Source of the DNA: Deltaproteobacteria bacterium | GTDB taxonomy: Bacteria > Desulfobacterota > Desulfobacteria > Desulfobacterales > ETH-SRB1 | Assembly: GCA_030262895.1 (NCBI GenBank) | Contig: JAJSZW010000017.1 | Span: 1-42,792 of the forward strand | DNA length: 42,792 nucleotides | Reading direction: 5' to 3' | Shown: positions 1-7,976 of the stretch, in pieces | Layout of the letters: each line of letters starts with the position of its first letter | Numbering within the stretch: position 1 is the stretch's first letter | The notes under the pieces: generated by a model | Told to the model about the DNA's origin: nothing | Seen by the model: the letters and a program-made list of their open reading frames with translations, nothing else | Databases searched by the model: none | Translations under genes and position numbers: made by a program

Positions 1-543
1 TTAGGGCAGTATCCATTATGGGTAGATGCCAAGTCTGTCAATATAATGCCGATACTTTACAATAATCCTGATGAGGTGGGGGCGGACAGAATTGCAAACT
101 CAATTGCTGCATTTGAAAAGTATAAAACCAGCCTGATTGTAGTTGATTTTGGTACGGCAACAACCTTTGATGCAGTTTCAGAAGATGGTGAATACCTGGG
201 TGGAGCAATATGCCCAGGAATCATGATTTCCGCTGAAGCTCTGTTCTTAAAGGCATCCAAACTTCCAAGGGTTGAGATATTTTCTTACCCTGAAAAAATT
301 ATAGGTAAAGATACGGCAAGCAGCATAAGGTCTGGTATTATTTATGGATATGCAGGTCTTGTGGATGGAATAGTAAGACGAATGAAGATTGAAATGGGCA
401 CTGCTCCCAAAGTGATTACCACAGGGGGTTTTTCAGATATCATGGCTGATGTTTGTGACAGCATAGAAGAGGTTGAGCCCTCACTGACCCTTGAAGGGCT
501 ACGCATTATATACGAAAAGTGCTATAGACTTTCAGATAAATAA
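1..543 (+). CDS. coaX: Type III pantothenate kinase, 3' part
   Basis: Phosphorylates pantothenate, the first step of coenzyme A synthesis, in the cytoplasm. The frame is already open at base 1, so the 5' part lies outside the window; the ATG at 46 is internal. Visible family signatures are the [10 protein letters not shown] segment, the acidic ATP/phosphate site [19 protein letters not shown] and the near-terminal GGFSD and [11 protein letters not shown]. Family members usually end shortly after that last motif. Here the final codons (YRLSDK and the stop) are supplied by a 106-116 bp palindromic repeat that begins at 523, so the natural C-terminus has been replaced. Identification is firm. 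The tail replacement is inferred from the repeat boundary. Confidence 0.93.
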   Translation, partial: LGQYPLWVDAKSVNIMPILYNNPDEVGADRIANSIAAFEKYKTSLIVVDFGTATTFDAVSEDGEYLGGAICPGIMISAEALFLKASKLPRVEIFSYPEKIIGKDTASSIRSGIIYGYAGLVDGIVRRMKIEMGTAPKVITTGGFSDIMADVCDSIEEVEPSLTLEGLRIIYEKCYRLSDK

Positions 544-638
544 TTTCACTGCGTTATCAGTCAAAATCCTCGACGACGTACACATAAGCACGACTTACTC
601 AGATTTTTCCTTATAGCCTTGTGATATGAAAGTCTATA
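523..638 (+). repeat. 106-bp-family palindromic element (MITE-like), copy A, degenerate
   Basis: Begins TATAGACTTTCAGATAA and ends with the inverted complement ending AGTCTATA. It shares the inner ACTGCGTTATCAGTC block with the copies at 9102 and 30833, but the middle has diverged and is about 10 bp longer. It overlaps the 3' end of coaX and provides that gene's stop codon. It lies in the same orientation as the copies at 9102 and 30833. Confidence 0.85.
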
Positions 639-664
639 TAACCTAAGGTATAAAAAAAACAAGA

Positions 665-1357
665 TTAGACATTGCCGGTTTTAGTTAGCGACTCCTTAAA
701 TACGTAATAAAATGCTGTATTGTCGTCTACACTGCGCTTGAGGATCTTTTGCATTTCATCAACATTATTTACGTTGACAATGATATTGACACTTTTGTTG
801 AAGGCCATCATGTCGTCCATAGTGCGAAAGCGGTTGGTGACAAGGGCCAAAAAGATGTTGCGCCTCGTGTCCATAGCAAGTTGAGCCATGTATTTAAGGA
901 CATCATTCTTGTCAGGATCCTGAGTGTCGAACAATTCGTTTAGCACCACCAGATCAAAAACATGAAAGCGCATCTGCTTGAGAGCCTCAACTGCCGACTT
1001 TGGTTCCGTGGTATTATATTTCATCTTCTCCAGAGCCATTCTGACCTTAGCTCTTATGGCCGGGTCAGGTTCACACAAAAGAGCTGTTTCTACACCCTCT
1101 TCCACAAAATCAAAAGGCTTTTCGAAAGCGTTATAAGTGCCGGAAACTACCTCGTCAAATATTGTCTTTTCCAGACCAGGTTTCGGTTTGGCGGTTACAG
1201 CCTGGGTCTTTTCGGGCGATGGAGAAGCAGCGGGCCGGGTGTTTATGGAAATTTTATTATTGCACTTTGGGCAGGTGAGCGAAAAGACTCTCCCTTTTGG
1301 AATTTTTTCATTCGGAATTTTGAACTTACTCTGACACTGTTTGCATATAATTTCCAT
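665..1357 (-). CDS. Zinc-ribbon protein with a degenerate receiver-like domain
   Basis: A 230-residue cytoplasmic protein. Residues 1-40 form an MJ0042-type zinc ribbon with two CxxC pairs (CKQC and CPKC). After a Pro/Ala/Lys linker, residues from about 90 resemble a response-regulator receiver: an ALLCEPD strand in the acidic-pocket position, then VFDLVVLNE where the phosphorylated Asp should be but Asn stands instead. The usual conserved Lys near the end is also not evident. It is therefore probably a pseudo-receiver that binds a partner without being phosphorylated. It is the last gene of the pilT cluster, 12 bp after the second ATPase, which suggests a role in pilus retraction or polar signalling. 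The fold is an inference from pattern; function unknown. Confidence 0.72.
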   Translation of the reverse strand: MEIICKQCQSKFKIPNEKIPKGRVFSLTCPKCNNKISINTRPAASPSPEKTQAVTAKPKPGLEKTIFDEVVSGTYNAFEKPFDFVEEGVETALLCEPDPAIRAKVRMALEKMKYNTTEPKSAVEALKQMRFHVFDLVVLNELFDTQDPDKNDVLKYMAQLAMDTRRNIFLALVTNRFRTMDDMMAFNKSVNIIVNVNNVDEMQKILKRSVDDNTAFYYVFKESLTKTGNV

Positions 1358-1369
1358 AATCTTCGTCTC

Positions 1370-2536
1370 TTACTTGTTTTTTCTATAATCTATGTCCACT
1401 TCTAGTTCCTCGATATCGGTGGTAGTCTCGCCACGAGCGCTTTTTACCGAGTCGATTCCACGGCCAACTATACCCTTACGGGAAGCATAAGCCATAGCTG
1501 TCTCTTCGGTAATGAGACCCTTTTCGTACAAATTTATGATGTAATCATCAAAAGTGATCATACCAAAGGCCTTTCCTGCCTGTACGATTTCGTAAAACGT
1601 TTTTCCATCGGATTCTCCGTGCAAAATCGTATCTTTAGTCCTGAGGTTGGATCCCATGATCTCAAAAGCCGCCACGCGACCGCCGCCTACTTTGGGAAGA
1701 AGTCTTTGGCACACGATCCAGCGGACCGTATCGGCAAGCCGGATGCGAATCTGGTTCTCTTCTTCGGTATTGAACATACCAAGAATGCGGTTAATAGTCT
1801 GCCCAGCGTCCACTGTGTGGAGAGTACTTAATACCAGATGGCCTGTCTCGGCTGCGCTGAGGCCGATATCAACAGTTTCCCTGTCACGCATCTCGCCGAC
1901 CAGTATTACCTTTGGGGCCTGGCGGAGAGCGGCCCTTAAACCGCTGGCAAAACTATCGAAATCGGTTCCCATCTCCCTCTGGTTGAAAGTAGCCTTTTTG
2001 TGCGGGTGCTGAAATTCCACAGGGTCTTCGAGCGTTACTATGTGGACTGATTTGATTTCGTTAATTTCATTAAGTACTCCGGCCAGAGAAGTAGATTTTC
2101 CGCTTCCTGTGGAACCGGTCACCAGAATAATACCGTTTTTTTCCTGGGCCAGCTTGTAGAATGCCTCGGGAAGCGCCAGTTCCTTGCAGGTTGGAATTTT
2201 GGTTTCGAGTTTTCGGAGGACAATGGAGTAGTTGCTTCGCTGGGAAAAGATATTCACCCTGAAACGTGCTTTGCCTGGAAGTTCATAAGACAGATCGCAC
2301 GATCCCTCTCTTAAAAGAATATCTGTAAGACGTCTGTCCTGGTTAATCAGGTTCAGAGCAAAAATTTCAGTCTGAAACGGTGTGAGTTCATGAAAAGGAG
2401 GATCCATCTCTACCCCGGTAAGCTCGCCCGAACTCTCTACCTGAAACGGCCTGCCGGCAGTGATGTTAAGGTCTGAGGCATTGCCGAATGCATCAAGCAT
2501 CTTGGTAAGTATGTGGTCAATTTCCTGCTTTTTCAT
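1370..2536 (-). CDS. PilT/PilU-type twitching motility ATPase (second copy)
   Basis: A 388-residue hexameric secretion-type ATPase expected to power type IV pilus retraction at the inner membrane. Visible motifs are Walker A GSTGSGKS, the Asp box TLEDPVEF, Walker B VILVGEMRD and the His box ETGHLVLSTLHT. The C-terminal extension ends with an acidic stretch (TTDIEELEVDID). It differs from the neighbouring PilT by a divergent N-terminal domain (FGNASDLNITAGRP in place of the usual SDLHL motif) and by REMGTDFDSFASGLRAALRQAP, which makes a PilU-like accessory role plausible. It lies downstream of pilT, separated by a 200-bp palindromic insertion, so cotranscription may be weakened. Confidence 0.9.
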   Translation of the reverse strand: MKKQEIDHILTKMLDAFGNASDLNITAGRPFQVESSGELTGVEMDPPFHELTPFQTEIFALNLINQDRRLTDILLREGSCDLSYELPGKARFRVNIFSQRSNYSIVLRKLETKIPTCKELALPEAFYKLAQEKNGIILVTGSTGSGKSTSLAGVLNEINEIKSVHIVTLEDPVEFQHPHKKATFNQREMGTDFDSFASGLRAALRQAPKVILVGEMRDRETVDIGLSAAETGHLVLSTLHTVDAGQTINRILGMFNTEEENQIRIRLADTVRWIVCQRLLPKVGGGRVAAFEIMGSNLRTKDTILHGESDGKTFYEIVQAGKAFGMITFDDYIINLYEKGLITEETAMAYASRKGIVGRGIDSVKSARGETTTDIEELEVDIDYRKNK

Positions 2537-2562
2537 GAAATAACCTATCCCTGAAATTATGC

Positions 2563-2766
2563 GTAACGGTTCACGGTTATCAGTTTACTGTTCACGGTTT
2601 TTTTATTGAATTATGCAAGCCTAAAGCATTTTAATCAGAAATACCAACTTTTGAATTTTCTTAGAAAATATTTTAACTTCAAATGCAATATAAACTTGAG
2701 TTCTCAGTTTAGCATCAAGGCCTTTCGCCTTTATGTTTCAATCAACCGTTAACCGTTAACGGCTAC
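2563..2766. repeat. Palindromic element between the two pilT genes, with 8-bp flanking duplication
   Basis: The ends are inverted: GTAACGGTTCACGGTT at 2563 and AACCGTTAACCGTTA at 2744, followed by CGGCTAC. The 8-mer AATTATGC occurs directly outside both ends (2555-2562 and 2767-2774) and looks like a target-site duplication. The right-hand copy contains the stop codon of pilT, so the element landed at the very end of that gene. The ends resemble those of the element at 31536-31646 (GTAGCCGTTCACGG type). Confidence 0.6.
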
Positions 2767-2768
2767 AA

Positions 2769-3851
2769 TTATGCTTCGGTGAAATCTGTTGGGGGTTTCT
2801 TCAGAAGAGGCCTGAATTTTGCCTTATCATTAGCTTTTGCGTAAGCTTCTTCAGGACTTATCATCCTTTTGGTACACATTTCCATTATAGCGTCATCTAA
2901 AAGCTGCATGCCGTATTTCTTTCCTGTCTGAATCATTGAAGCAATCTGATAGGTTTTTGCTTCTCTTATCAGATTTCTAACCGCAGGAGTTGCAATCAAT
3001 ATTTCAAGAGCGGCACAACGCCCTTCCTTGTCAATTCTCTTAAACAGTACCTGTGCTATGATAGCTCTGAGTCCGTCAGAAAGCGTGGAACGTATCTGTG
3101 ACTGTTCGCTTGCAGGAAAGACCTCAATAATACGATCAACTGTTTTAGCAGCGCTGGAAGTATGCAATGTGCCGAAAACAAGATGTCCTGTAGATGCGGC
3201 TTCTATGGCAAGTGATATAGTTTCAAGGTCCCTCATTTCACCAACCAGAATAATGTCCGGATCCTCACGTAGAGCGCCACGCAAGGCTGCGCTAAATGAC
3301 TTGGTATGAAGACCTACCTCACGGTGGTTTACAATACAAGCCTTGCTTTCATGAACAAATTCGACTGGATCTTCGACAGTAATTATATGATCTTTACGGC
3401 TATGGTTTGCCACATCAATTATTGCTGCCAATGTGGTCGATTTGCCGCTACCTGTAGGACCTGTTACTACGACGAGACCTCTTGGAAGTAATGCCAGCTT
3501 GGGTATTACAGAAGGAAGGCCAAGCTGTTCAGCGGTCAATATTGTAGCTGGAATTTCCCTGAAAACAGCAGCAGCGCCATTTTTCTGCATAAAAAAATTT
3601 GCCCGGTATCTGGCAAGGCCGGGTATTTCATAGCCGAAGTCAACATCTCCCGTCTCTTCAAATATTTTGACCTTGTCTTCGGGCGCAATCTCATAGAGCA
3701 TGCTTTTCAGCTCATCAGTATCCAGCACCTTATATTTGACCCTTTCTATATCTCCCCTTATTCTGAGAGCCGGCGGTTGTCCTGAAACAAGATGAAGATC
3801 TGAAGCCTTCTGCTCATTCATCAACTTGAAAAACGCGTCTATTTTTGCCAT
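2769..3851 (-). CDS. pilT: Type IV pilus retraction ATPase PilT
   Basis: A 360-residue retraction motor of type IV pili. The N-terminal domain has the family SDLHLVSGQPP motif. The ATPase domain shows Walker A GPTGSGKST, Asp box TVEDPVEFVH, Walker B IILVGEMRDLET and His box TGHLVFGTLHTSSA, followed by the AIIAQVL region. Length matches canonical PilT (about 345-360). It follows divIVA by about 20 bp on the minus strand and precedes a second PilT-like gene, a pairing seen in bacteria that carry both PilT and PilU. No pilin or pilus assembly genes lie in the window. Identification as a PilT-family ATPase is firm. Confidence 0.94.
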   Translation of the reverse strand: MAKIDAFFKLMNEQKASDLHLVSGQPPALRIRGDIERVKYKVLDTDELKSMLYEIAPEDKVKIFEETGDVDFGYEIPGLARYRANFFMQKNGAAAVFREIPATILTAEQLGLPSVIPKLALLPRGLVVVTGPTGSGKSTTLAAIIDVANHSRKDHIITVEDPVEFVHESKACIVNHREVGLHTKSFSAALRGALREDPDIILVGEMRDLETISLAIEAASTGHLVFGTLHTSSAAKTVDRIIEVFPASEQSQIRSTLSDGLRAIIAQVLFKRIDKEGRCAALEILIATPAVRNLIREAKTYQIASMIQTGKKYGMQLLDDAIMEMCTKRMISPEEAYAKANDKAKFRPLLKKPPTDFTEA

Positions 3852-3870
3852 TTACTACTCCATCTTCAGC

Positions 3871-4386
3871 CTATTCACCTGAATAGTTACGTTTTTTTAG
3901 TAGTTTCAATTTAGAGTCTTCTTCATCCGATGTTTCCATACTCTCTTTTCCTATTTCAAGAAGTTTTGAATGAGTCTCTATTACATAACGGATTTGAACT
4001 TCGATTTGCATGCGCTGTCTTTTAAGTTCAGCTATATCTTCATGCAACTGCGCCAGCCTGCTATGTGCCCTGTTGAGTATTTTTTCAGCTCTGACCTCTG
4101 CCTCAGCTATGACTAATTCAGATGATTTTCGAGCATTTTTCTTCATCTGCTCAAGAACTTTCTGAGAATTAAGCATAGCGCGCTTAAAGGTTTCTTCGCG
4201 TTCCTTATACCCCTGGCTTTCAAGCTTTAGCCTTCTAATTTCCTCATGTAGGTTCTCGTTTTCCTGCTGCAATGAAGCAAAAGAATCGGCAATTTGTTCA
4301 AGGAATTTATCTACCTCACGGATATCAAATCCTCTAAATCTAACCTTGAACTGCTGTTGTTGAATATCAAGTGGTGTGGTTTTCAT
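3871..4386 (-). CDS. DivIVA-domain coiled-coil protein
   Basis: A 171-residue protein starting with the conserved DivIVA N-terminal motif (TPLDIQQQQFKVRFRGFD, then REVDKFLEQI), which binds curved membrane at poles or septa. It continues as a long charged coiled coil (residues about 35-150) rich in Glu, Lys and Gln. DivIVA-family proteins act as scaffolds that recruit division, chromosome or polar-motility proteins. It sits 15 bp downstream of a YggT-family gene, the same yggT-divIVA order found in many bacteria near division genes, and 19 bp upstream of pilT. A link to polar placement of pili is therefore reasonable but inferred. Confidence 0.88.
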   Translation of the reverse strand: MKTTPLDIQQQQFKVRFRGFDIREVDKFLEQIADSFASLQQENENLHEEIRRLKLESQGYKEREETFKRAMLNSQKVLEQMKKNARKSSELVIAEAEVRAEKILNRAHSRLAQLHEDIAELKRQRMQIEVQIRYVIETHSKLLEIGKESMETSDEEDSKLKLLKKRNYSGE

Positions 4387-4401
4387 TATATCTCACCTAT
4401 A

Positions 4402-4701
4402 TTATAATAAATTAGCAGACAGTCTTATTAAGCTGCTTACAACAAAGGTTCGTAAGAAGATTACTCCGAGCAAGACAATAATTGGAGAGAAATCAATACC
4501 TCCGAAACTAACGGGTATGAATGCGCGAACGCGATATAAAGCAGGCTCTGTAACATTATGGATAAAACGAACAATAGGATTGAAGGGATCCGGATTGACC
4601 CAGGACAGCACAGCTCTTGCTATAACAATCCACATGAATAGAAGTAAAACAAGGTCAAGAACCTTTGCGATTGCCATTAACAGATACCCAATTATATACA
4701 T
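4402..4701 (-). CDS. YggT family integral membrane protein
   Basis: A 99-residue protein with two hydrophobic segments (residues about 3-27 and 70-95) and the family motif ARAVLSWVNPDPFNPIVRF, followed by NVTEPALYRVRAFIP and a FSPIIVLLGV segment. YggT proteins are inner-membrane proteins. In other bacteria they have been connected to osmotic tolerance, septum placement or thylakoid organisation, but the biochemical activity is not settled. It is the first gene of a minus-strand cluster yggT-divIVA-pilT-pilT2, divergent from proC. Confidence 0.9.
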   Translation of the reverse strand: MYIIGYLLMAIAKVLDLVLLLFMWIVIARAVLSWVNPDPFNPIVRFIHNVTEPALYRVRAFIPVSFGGIDFSPIIVLLGVIFLRTFVVSSLIRLSANLL

Positions 4702-5200
4702 AAATATAAAAGCCTTTCATTTAATTTGATAAGTTATCAAAAAAATATATAGAAAATCAAATATATTCTTAAAGATTAAGTCAAGAAATATCAAGCAAAA
4801 TCATTGACAGATCAAAGGTGCAGTCGTAAAAAAGCATAAGTGAAGCACATTACGATAAACAAGAGCAAAAATATTAAGGGCAAGGAAACGTCAAAATCGG
4901 TGCTAAAGCTTTAATATTAGGAGTTTCTGGGGACTTCAAAATCCGAAATCTGAATATCGCCTGATCTTATAAAAATGGTCGAAACAATATCTAATTTCGA
5001 ATATCAAATGACCAAAACATTTCAGACAGTTATCCAATATCTGCTGGGCTCGGCACGTTTAGAATTTTGAATTTTGGTCATTCGTATTTGTTTCGGATTT
5101 CGTGTTTCGTGCTTCGAATTTATAGAAAATTCCACAAGCTAACAATTCTCGTTAAGTCAGCAGGTTATCAGTTTAAATGACGTAGCCCTAAGGAGGCAGT
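4702..5200. other. Divergent intergenic region with an imperfect palindrome
   Basis: About 500 bp between yggT (minus) and proC (plus), A+T-rich and without a credible gene. An imperfect inverted repeat is visible: CGAATATCAAATGACCAAAA at 4998 against ATTTTGGTCATTCGTATTTG at 5071. The flanking AAATCCGAAATCTG and CGGATTTCGTG segments extend the symmetry, so most of 4930-5120 could be one decayed palindromic element. Promoters for both flanking operons must lie here, but I cannot single out convincing boxes. The proC ribosome-binding site is AAGGAGG at 5190-5196. Confidence 0.45.
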
Positions 5201-6052
5201 GTGTCGAAGATTAACAAGAAAATTGGTTTTATTGGTGCCGGAAACATGGGAGAGGCTTTCGTGGGAGCTCTTATTCGGACTGGAATTTTTTCTCCGTCAA
5301 TGATTTATACAAGTGATATAAGTGCAAAGCGGCTCAATATTCTTAATAAGACTTATGGTATTTCTGTAATGAAAGATAATTTTAAAGTTTTTTCGGAATG
5401 CGAAATTATATTTATTGCAGTAAAACCTCAACATATATATCAGGTCCTTTCACAAATCTCTGAGCATGAAGGCTACCAGATACCAAATCGAAAGATAGTT
5501 GTTTCTATTGCAGCAGGAATTCCTTTACGTAAAATTGAGGCTTTACTTTACAATTCTCTTAATAATGAAGCTATAGAAAGATTGCCGATAATAAGAGTAA
5601 TGCCAAACACGCCAGCCCTGGTTTTGGCGGGAATGTCCGGAATGAGTGCCAACAAATATGTCAAAGCAGAAGATTTAAACACAATAAAGATAATTCTTGA
5701 AGCTATAGGCAAAGTAATTGAATTTAAAGAAGAAGATCTGGATGCAGTGACCGCTCTTTCCGGATCAGGGCCGGCATATGTTTTTTATATTGCTGAAGCT
5801 ATGATAGAGGGAGGTATTAAAGTCGGACTGGAGCCGGATAAAGCCGCCATGCTGACAGTTGCAACTATACAGGGTGCCCTTAAGCTCATGGAAGAAAGCA
5901 ATGAATCGCCTGAAATTTTGCGCCGGAAGGTGACTTCTCCCGGAGGAACTACTGAAGCGGCTTTCAAGATTCTGGAAAAAAATAAAGTAAAACAAAATAT
6001 AATAGAGGCTATAAGGGCAGCCGCAAGGCGCTCAAAAGAGTTAAGCCAGTAA
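5201..6052 (+). CDS. proC: Pyrroline-5-carboxylate reductase
   Basis: Reduces 1-pyrroline-5-carboxylate to L-proline with NAD(P)H, the last step of proline synthesis, in the cytoplasm. The 283-residue length is typical. The Rossmann motif IGFIGAGNMGEA is at residues 8-19. The family signatures RVMPNTPALV and SGSGPAYVFYIAEAMIEGG are followed by VTSPGGTTEAAFKILE in the C-terminal dimerisation domain. The start is GTG at 5201, chosen because a strong AGGAGG lies 4 bases upstream and the Rossmann strand follows immediately. A palindromic element that may act as terminator follows the stop. Confidence 0.96.
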   Translation: MSKINKKIGFIGAGNMGEAFVGALIRTGIFSPSMIYTSDISAKRLNILNKTYGISVMKDNFKVFSECEIIFIAVKPQHIYQVLSQISEHEGYQIPNRKIVVSIAAGIPLRKIEALLYNSLNNEAIERLPIIRVMPNTPALVLAGMSGMSANKYVKAEDLNTIKIILEAIGKVIEFKEEDLDAVTALSGSGPAYVFYIAEAMIEGGIKVGLEPDKAAMLTVATIQGALKLMEESNESPEILRRKVTSPGGTTEAAFKILEKNKVKQNIIEAIRAAARRSKELSQ

Positions 6053-6062
6053 AATATAGGTA

Positions 6063-6141
6063 GATAGGTGGAAGGCTGAAGGCTGAAGGTGGAATGTGGA
6101 AGGCTGTCAGAGAACTTCAGTCTTCAGCCTTCAGCCTATCC
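6063..6141. repeat. Short GGCTGAAGGCTGAAG palindrome, possible terminator after proC
   Basis: Left arm GATAGGTGGAAGGCTGAAG and right arm CTTCAGCCTTCAGCCTATC are inverted copies of the ends of the 173-bp element family found at 7753, 9806 and 36847. The middle is short, so this looks like an internally deleted derivative. The strong stem between proC and ccdA could terminate or stabilise transcripts. That role is inferred. Confidence 0.65.
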
Positions 6142-6154
6142 AAAGGATTAAACT

Positions 6155-6859
6155 ATGTTTGTTGAGACGATAACATATCCGGCAGCTTTTTTTGCAGGAC
6201 TTCTTTCTTTCTTTTCTCCTTGTATCCTGCCGATTATTCCATCGTATTTTACTTTTATAACGGGTTTTTCCATAGAAGAGTTGACCACAGACTGTAATGC
6301 AGAAATTAGAATGAAAGTATTTTTAGCTACTGTATCATATGTTTTAGGTTTTTCTTTTGTTTTTGTGCTTATGGGAGCTTCAGCCTCATTGTTTGGGAAT
6401 ATCATATACAAGTATAGTAATTTTATAAGAATAACGGGTGGTATTTTAATAATAATATTTGGGATGCACTTAATCGGCTTAATCCGCATCCGTCATCTTT
6501 ATCATGACAAACGGATTCACATAGTTAAAAAACCATTACATTTTTTAGGGCCTTTTTTAATTGGCATGGCTTTTGCCGCGGGCTGGAGCCCTTGTATAGG
6601 TCCTTTATTAGGCTCAATACTTGTTCTTGCCGGCAATCAGGAGAATGTATGGCAGGGAGTTATGCTTCTTGTAATATATTCTGCAGGACTGGCAATGCCT
6701 TTTATTTTGGTGTCTATATTTGTTAATTTTATGCTTAAATTTATCAAAAAAGCATCTAAGGTTTTAAATTATGCAAACATTGTTGCAGGTATTTTTCTTA
6801 TTCTTATCGGCCTGTTTCTTATATCAAACAAAATGTATTTATTAACTTTTTTTGGATAA
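6155..6859 (+). CDS. CcdA/DsbD-like transmembrane thiol-disulfide carrier
   Basis: A 234-residue polytopic inner-membrane protein with six hydrophobic segments. The signature FFAGLLSFFSPCILPIIPSYF carries the first redox Cys in the SPC context. The matching second half GMAFAAGWSPCIGPLLGSIL carries the second Cys, as in CcdA. This family moves electrons from cytoplasmic thioredoxin across the membrane to periplasmic thiol partners used in cytochrome c maturation or disulfide repair. The next gene encodes an exported thioredoxin, the expected partner, and starts 4 bases after this stop. Identification of the family is firm; the exact client proteins are unknown. Confidence 0.92.
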   Translation: MFVETITYPAAFFAGLLSFFSPCILPIIPSYFTFITGFSIEELTTDCNAEIRMKVFLATVSYVLGFSFVFVLMGASASLFGNIIYKYSNFIRITGGILIIIFGMHLIGLIRIRHLYHDKRIHIVKKPLHFLGPFLIGMAFAAGWSPCIGPLLGSILVLAGNQENVWQGVMLLVIYSAGLAMPFILVSIFVNFMLKFIKKASKVLNYANIVAGIFLILIGLFLISNKMYLLTFFG

Positions 6860-6863
6860 AACG

Positions 6864-7328
6864 ATGAAAAATATATTTAAATACGCTTGTTTTTTAACAG
6901 TAATAATTTTTATTTTATCTACGTTGTCTTGCAGTTTTGCTTCTTCAAAACTCATAAACTGGTATACATACAAACAAGGGATTGAGCTGAGCAAAAAAGA
7001 GGAGAAAAAGATATTTTTATACTTTTATGCTGACAGGTGCACTTACTGCAAAAAAATGGAGAAAGAAACGTTCAATGATTATTCAGTTGCTTTCTATATA
7101 AATGACAACTTTATTCCCATAAAGGTAAACTCTGACAGAGAGGTTAAGATAGCGTTGGATTTCGGTGTAAGAGGGTTGCCATCTACCTGGTTTATTGCAG
7201 AAAATGGAGAAAGAATTAGCAGCTTGCCTGGTTACATACCTCCTAAAAGGTTGCTTGATATTCTTAAATATATAAATACAGATAGTTTTAAAGAGATGGC
7301 CTTTAGAAAATTTATGGGAAATATGTAA
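6864..7328 (+). CDS. Exported thioredoxin-family protein
   Basis: A 154-residue protein with an N-terminal hydrophobic signal (residues about 8-27, probable cleavage near CSFA) and a thioredoxin fold. The redox motif CTYC is at residues 59-62 in the context YADRCTYCKKME. The cis-Pro region is VRGLPSTWFI. ATG 6864 is preferred over the upstream TTG at 6852, which would overlap ccdA and prepend four residues to the signal peptide. It probably receives electrons from the adjacent CcdA-like protein and reduces periplasmic disulfides, for example in apocytochrome c. Lipoprotein processing is less likely because the bases around Cys23 fit a lipobox poorly. Confidence 0.88.
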   Translation: MKNIFKYACFLTVIIFILSTLSCSFASSKLINWYTYKQGIELSKKEEKKIFLYFYADRCTYCKKMEKETFNDYSVAFYINDNFIPIKVNSDREVKIALDFGVRGLPSTWFIAENGERISSLPGYIPPKRLLDILKYINTDSFKEMAFRKFMGNM

Positions 7329-7345
7329 CTGCTTTTACAATGAGC

Positions 7346-7451
7346 TATAGACTTTTAGATAATTAATTTCACAAGGCCAGAAGGAGGAAGGCGTATTAGT
7401 TATACGTCGACGACTGATAACACAGTGAAATTATTTATCTGAAAGTCTATA
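7346..7451 (-). repeat. 106-bp palindromic element (MITE-like), copy B
   Basis: Same terminal inverted repeats as copies A, C and D (TATAGACTTTxAGATAA), but with the inner sequence reversed relative to them (GGCCAGAAGGAGGAAGGCG comes first). It lies between the thioredoxin gene and a convergent small membrane gene, 18 bp after the thioredoxin stop, where it could act as a bidirectional terminator. Confidence 0.88.
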
Positions 7452-7478
7452 TAAAGCTTTTGGCCCCTGTTTTGATTA

Positions 7479-7724
7479 CTAATGAGTATATCTTTTTATC
7501 AGACGTATTGAAGTAGAAACTATTACCACGGTACTCATTGCTACCAGAAGAACAGGCACCCAGATATATTCATTATATTCTGTTTTTTCAACTGCTTCTA
7601 ATATGCCGGCAATGCCAAAGAGAAAGACAAGCAACATGAATACAATAACTGTATAACAAGCCTTTTCAGTATCATACCACGGTAGTATTACTTTTCTGAA
7701 TAAGGGATTTTGGTCAAGCGGCAT
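7479..7724 (-). CDS. Small two-helix membrane protein, function unknown
   Basis: An 81-residue protein with two hydrophobic segments (about residues 22-44 and 54-73) joined by a short polar loop (EKTEYNEY), ending in a basic RLIKRYTH tail. This is a hairpin topology with both ends probably cytoplasmic. The start is supported by AAAGGAGTAAT just upstream of the ATG. It is flanked on both sides by palindromic elements, so it is likely a single-gene transcript. I do not recognise a named family, and no catalytic residues are apparent. Confidence 0.72.
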   Translation of the reverse strand: MPLDQNPLFRKVILPWYDTEKACYTVIVFMLLVFLFGIAGILEAVEKTEYNEYIWVPVLLVAMSTVVIVSTSIRLIKRYTH

Positions 7725-7752
7725 ATTACTCCTTTAGATTTCAAATTAATTA

Positions 7753-7926
7753 GTAACTACTCAGGTTGGTTAGGCTGAAGGCTGAAGACCTTTAGGAAAA
7801 AGACTCCCAGAAGCCAATATCTTCTTAAAGCAGCCGGAAATTTTGTCTTAAACATAGAGAATAACGCTCAGGAATCATTTGTTCCCTTCAGCCTATAGCC
7901 TTCAGTCTAAACACCTGAGTAATTAT
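7753..7926 (+). repeat. 173-bp palindromic element (MITE-like), copy 1
   Basis: Starts GTAACTACTCAGG and ends with the degenerate inverted form CCTGAGTAATTAT. Inside each end are GGCTGAAGGCTGAAG and CTTCAGCCTATAGCCTTCAG. ATTAATTA occurs immediately outside both ends (7745-7752 and 7927-7934) and looks like a target-site duplication. The middle differs from copies 2 and 3, which resemble each other. Confidence 0.8.
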
Positions 7927-7976
7927 ATTAATTATAACATGCAATCCATTGATAGATCAAGCCATGGAATTATATT

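Noticed and set aside
962..1405. 147-codon plus-strand frame over the zinc-ribbon gene
   Set aside because: Antisense shadow without start signals; the minus-strand protein has clear zinc-ribbon motifs.
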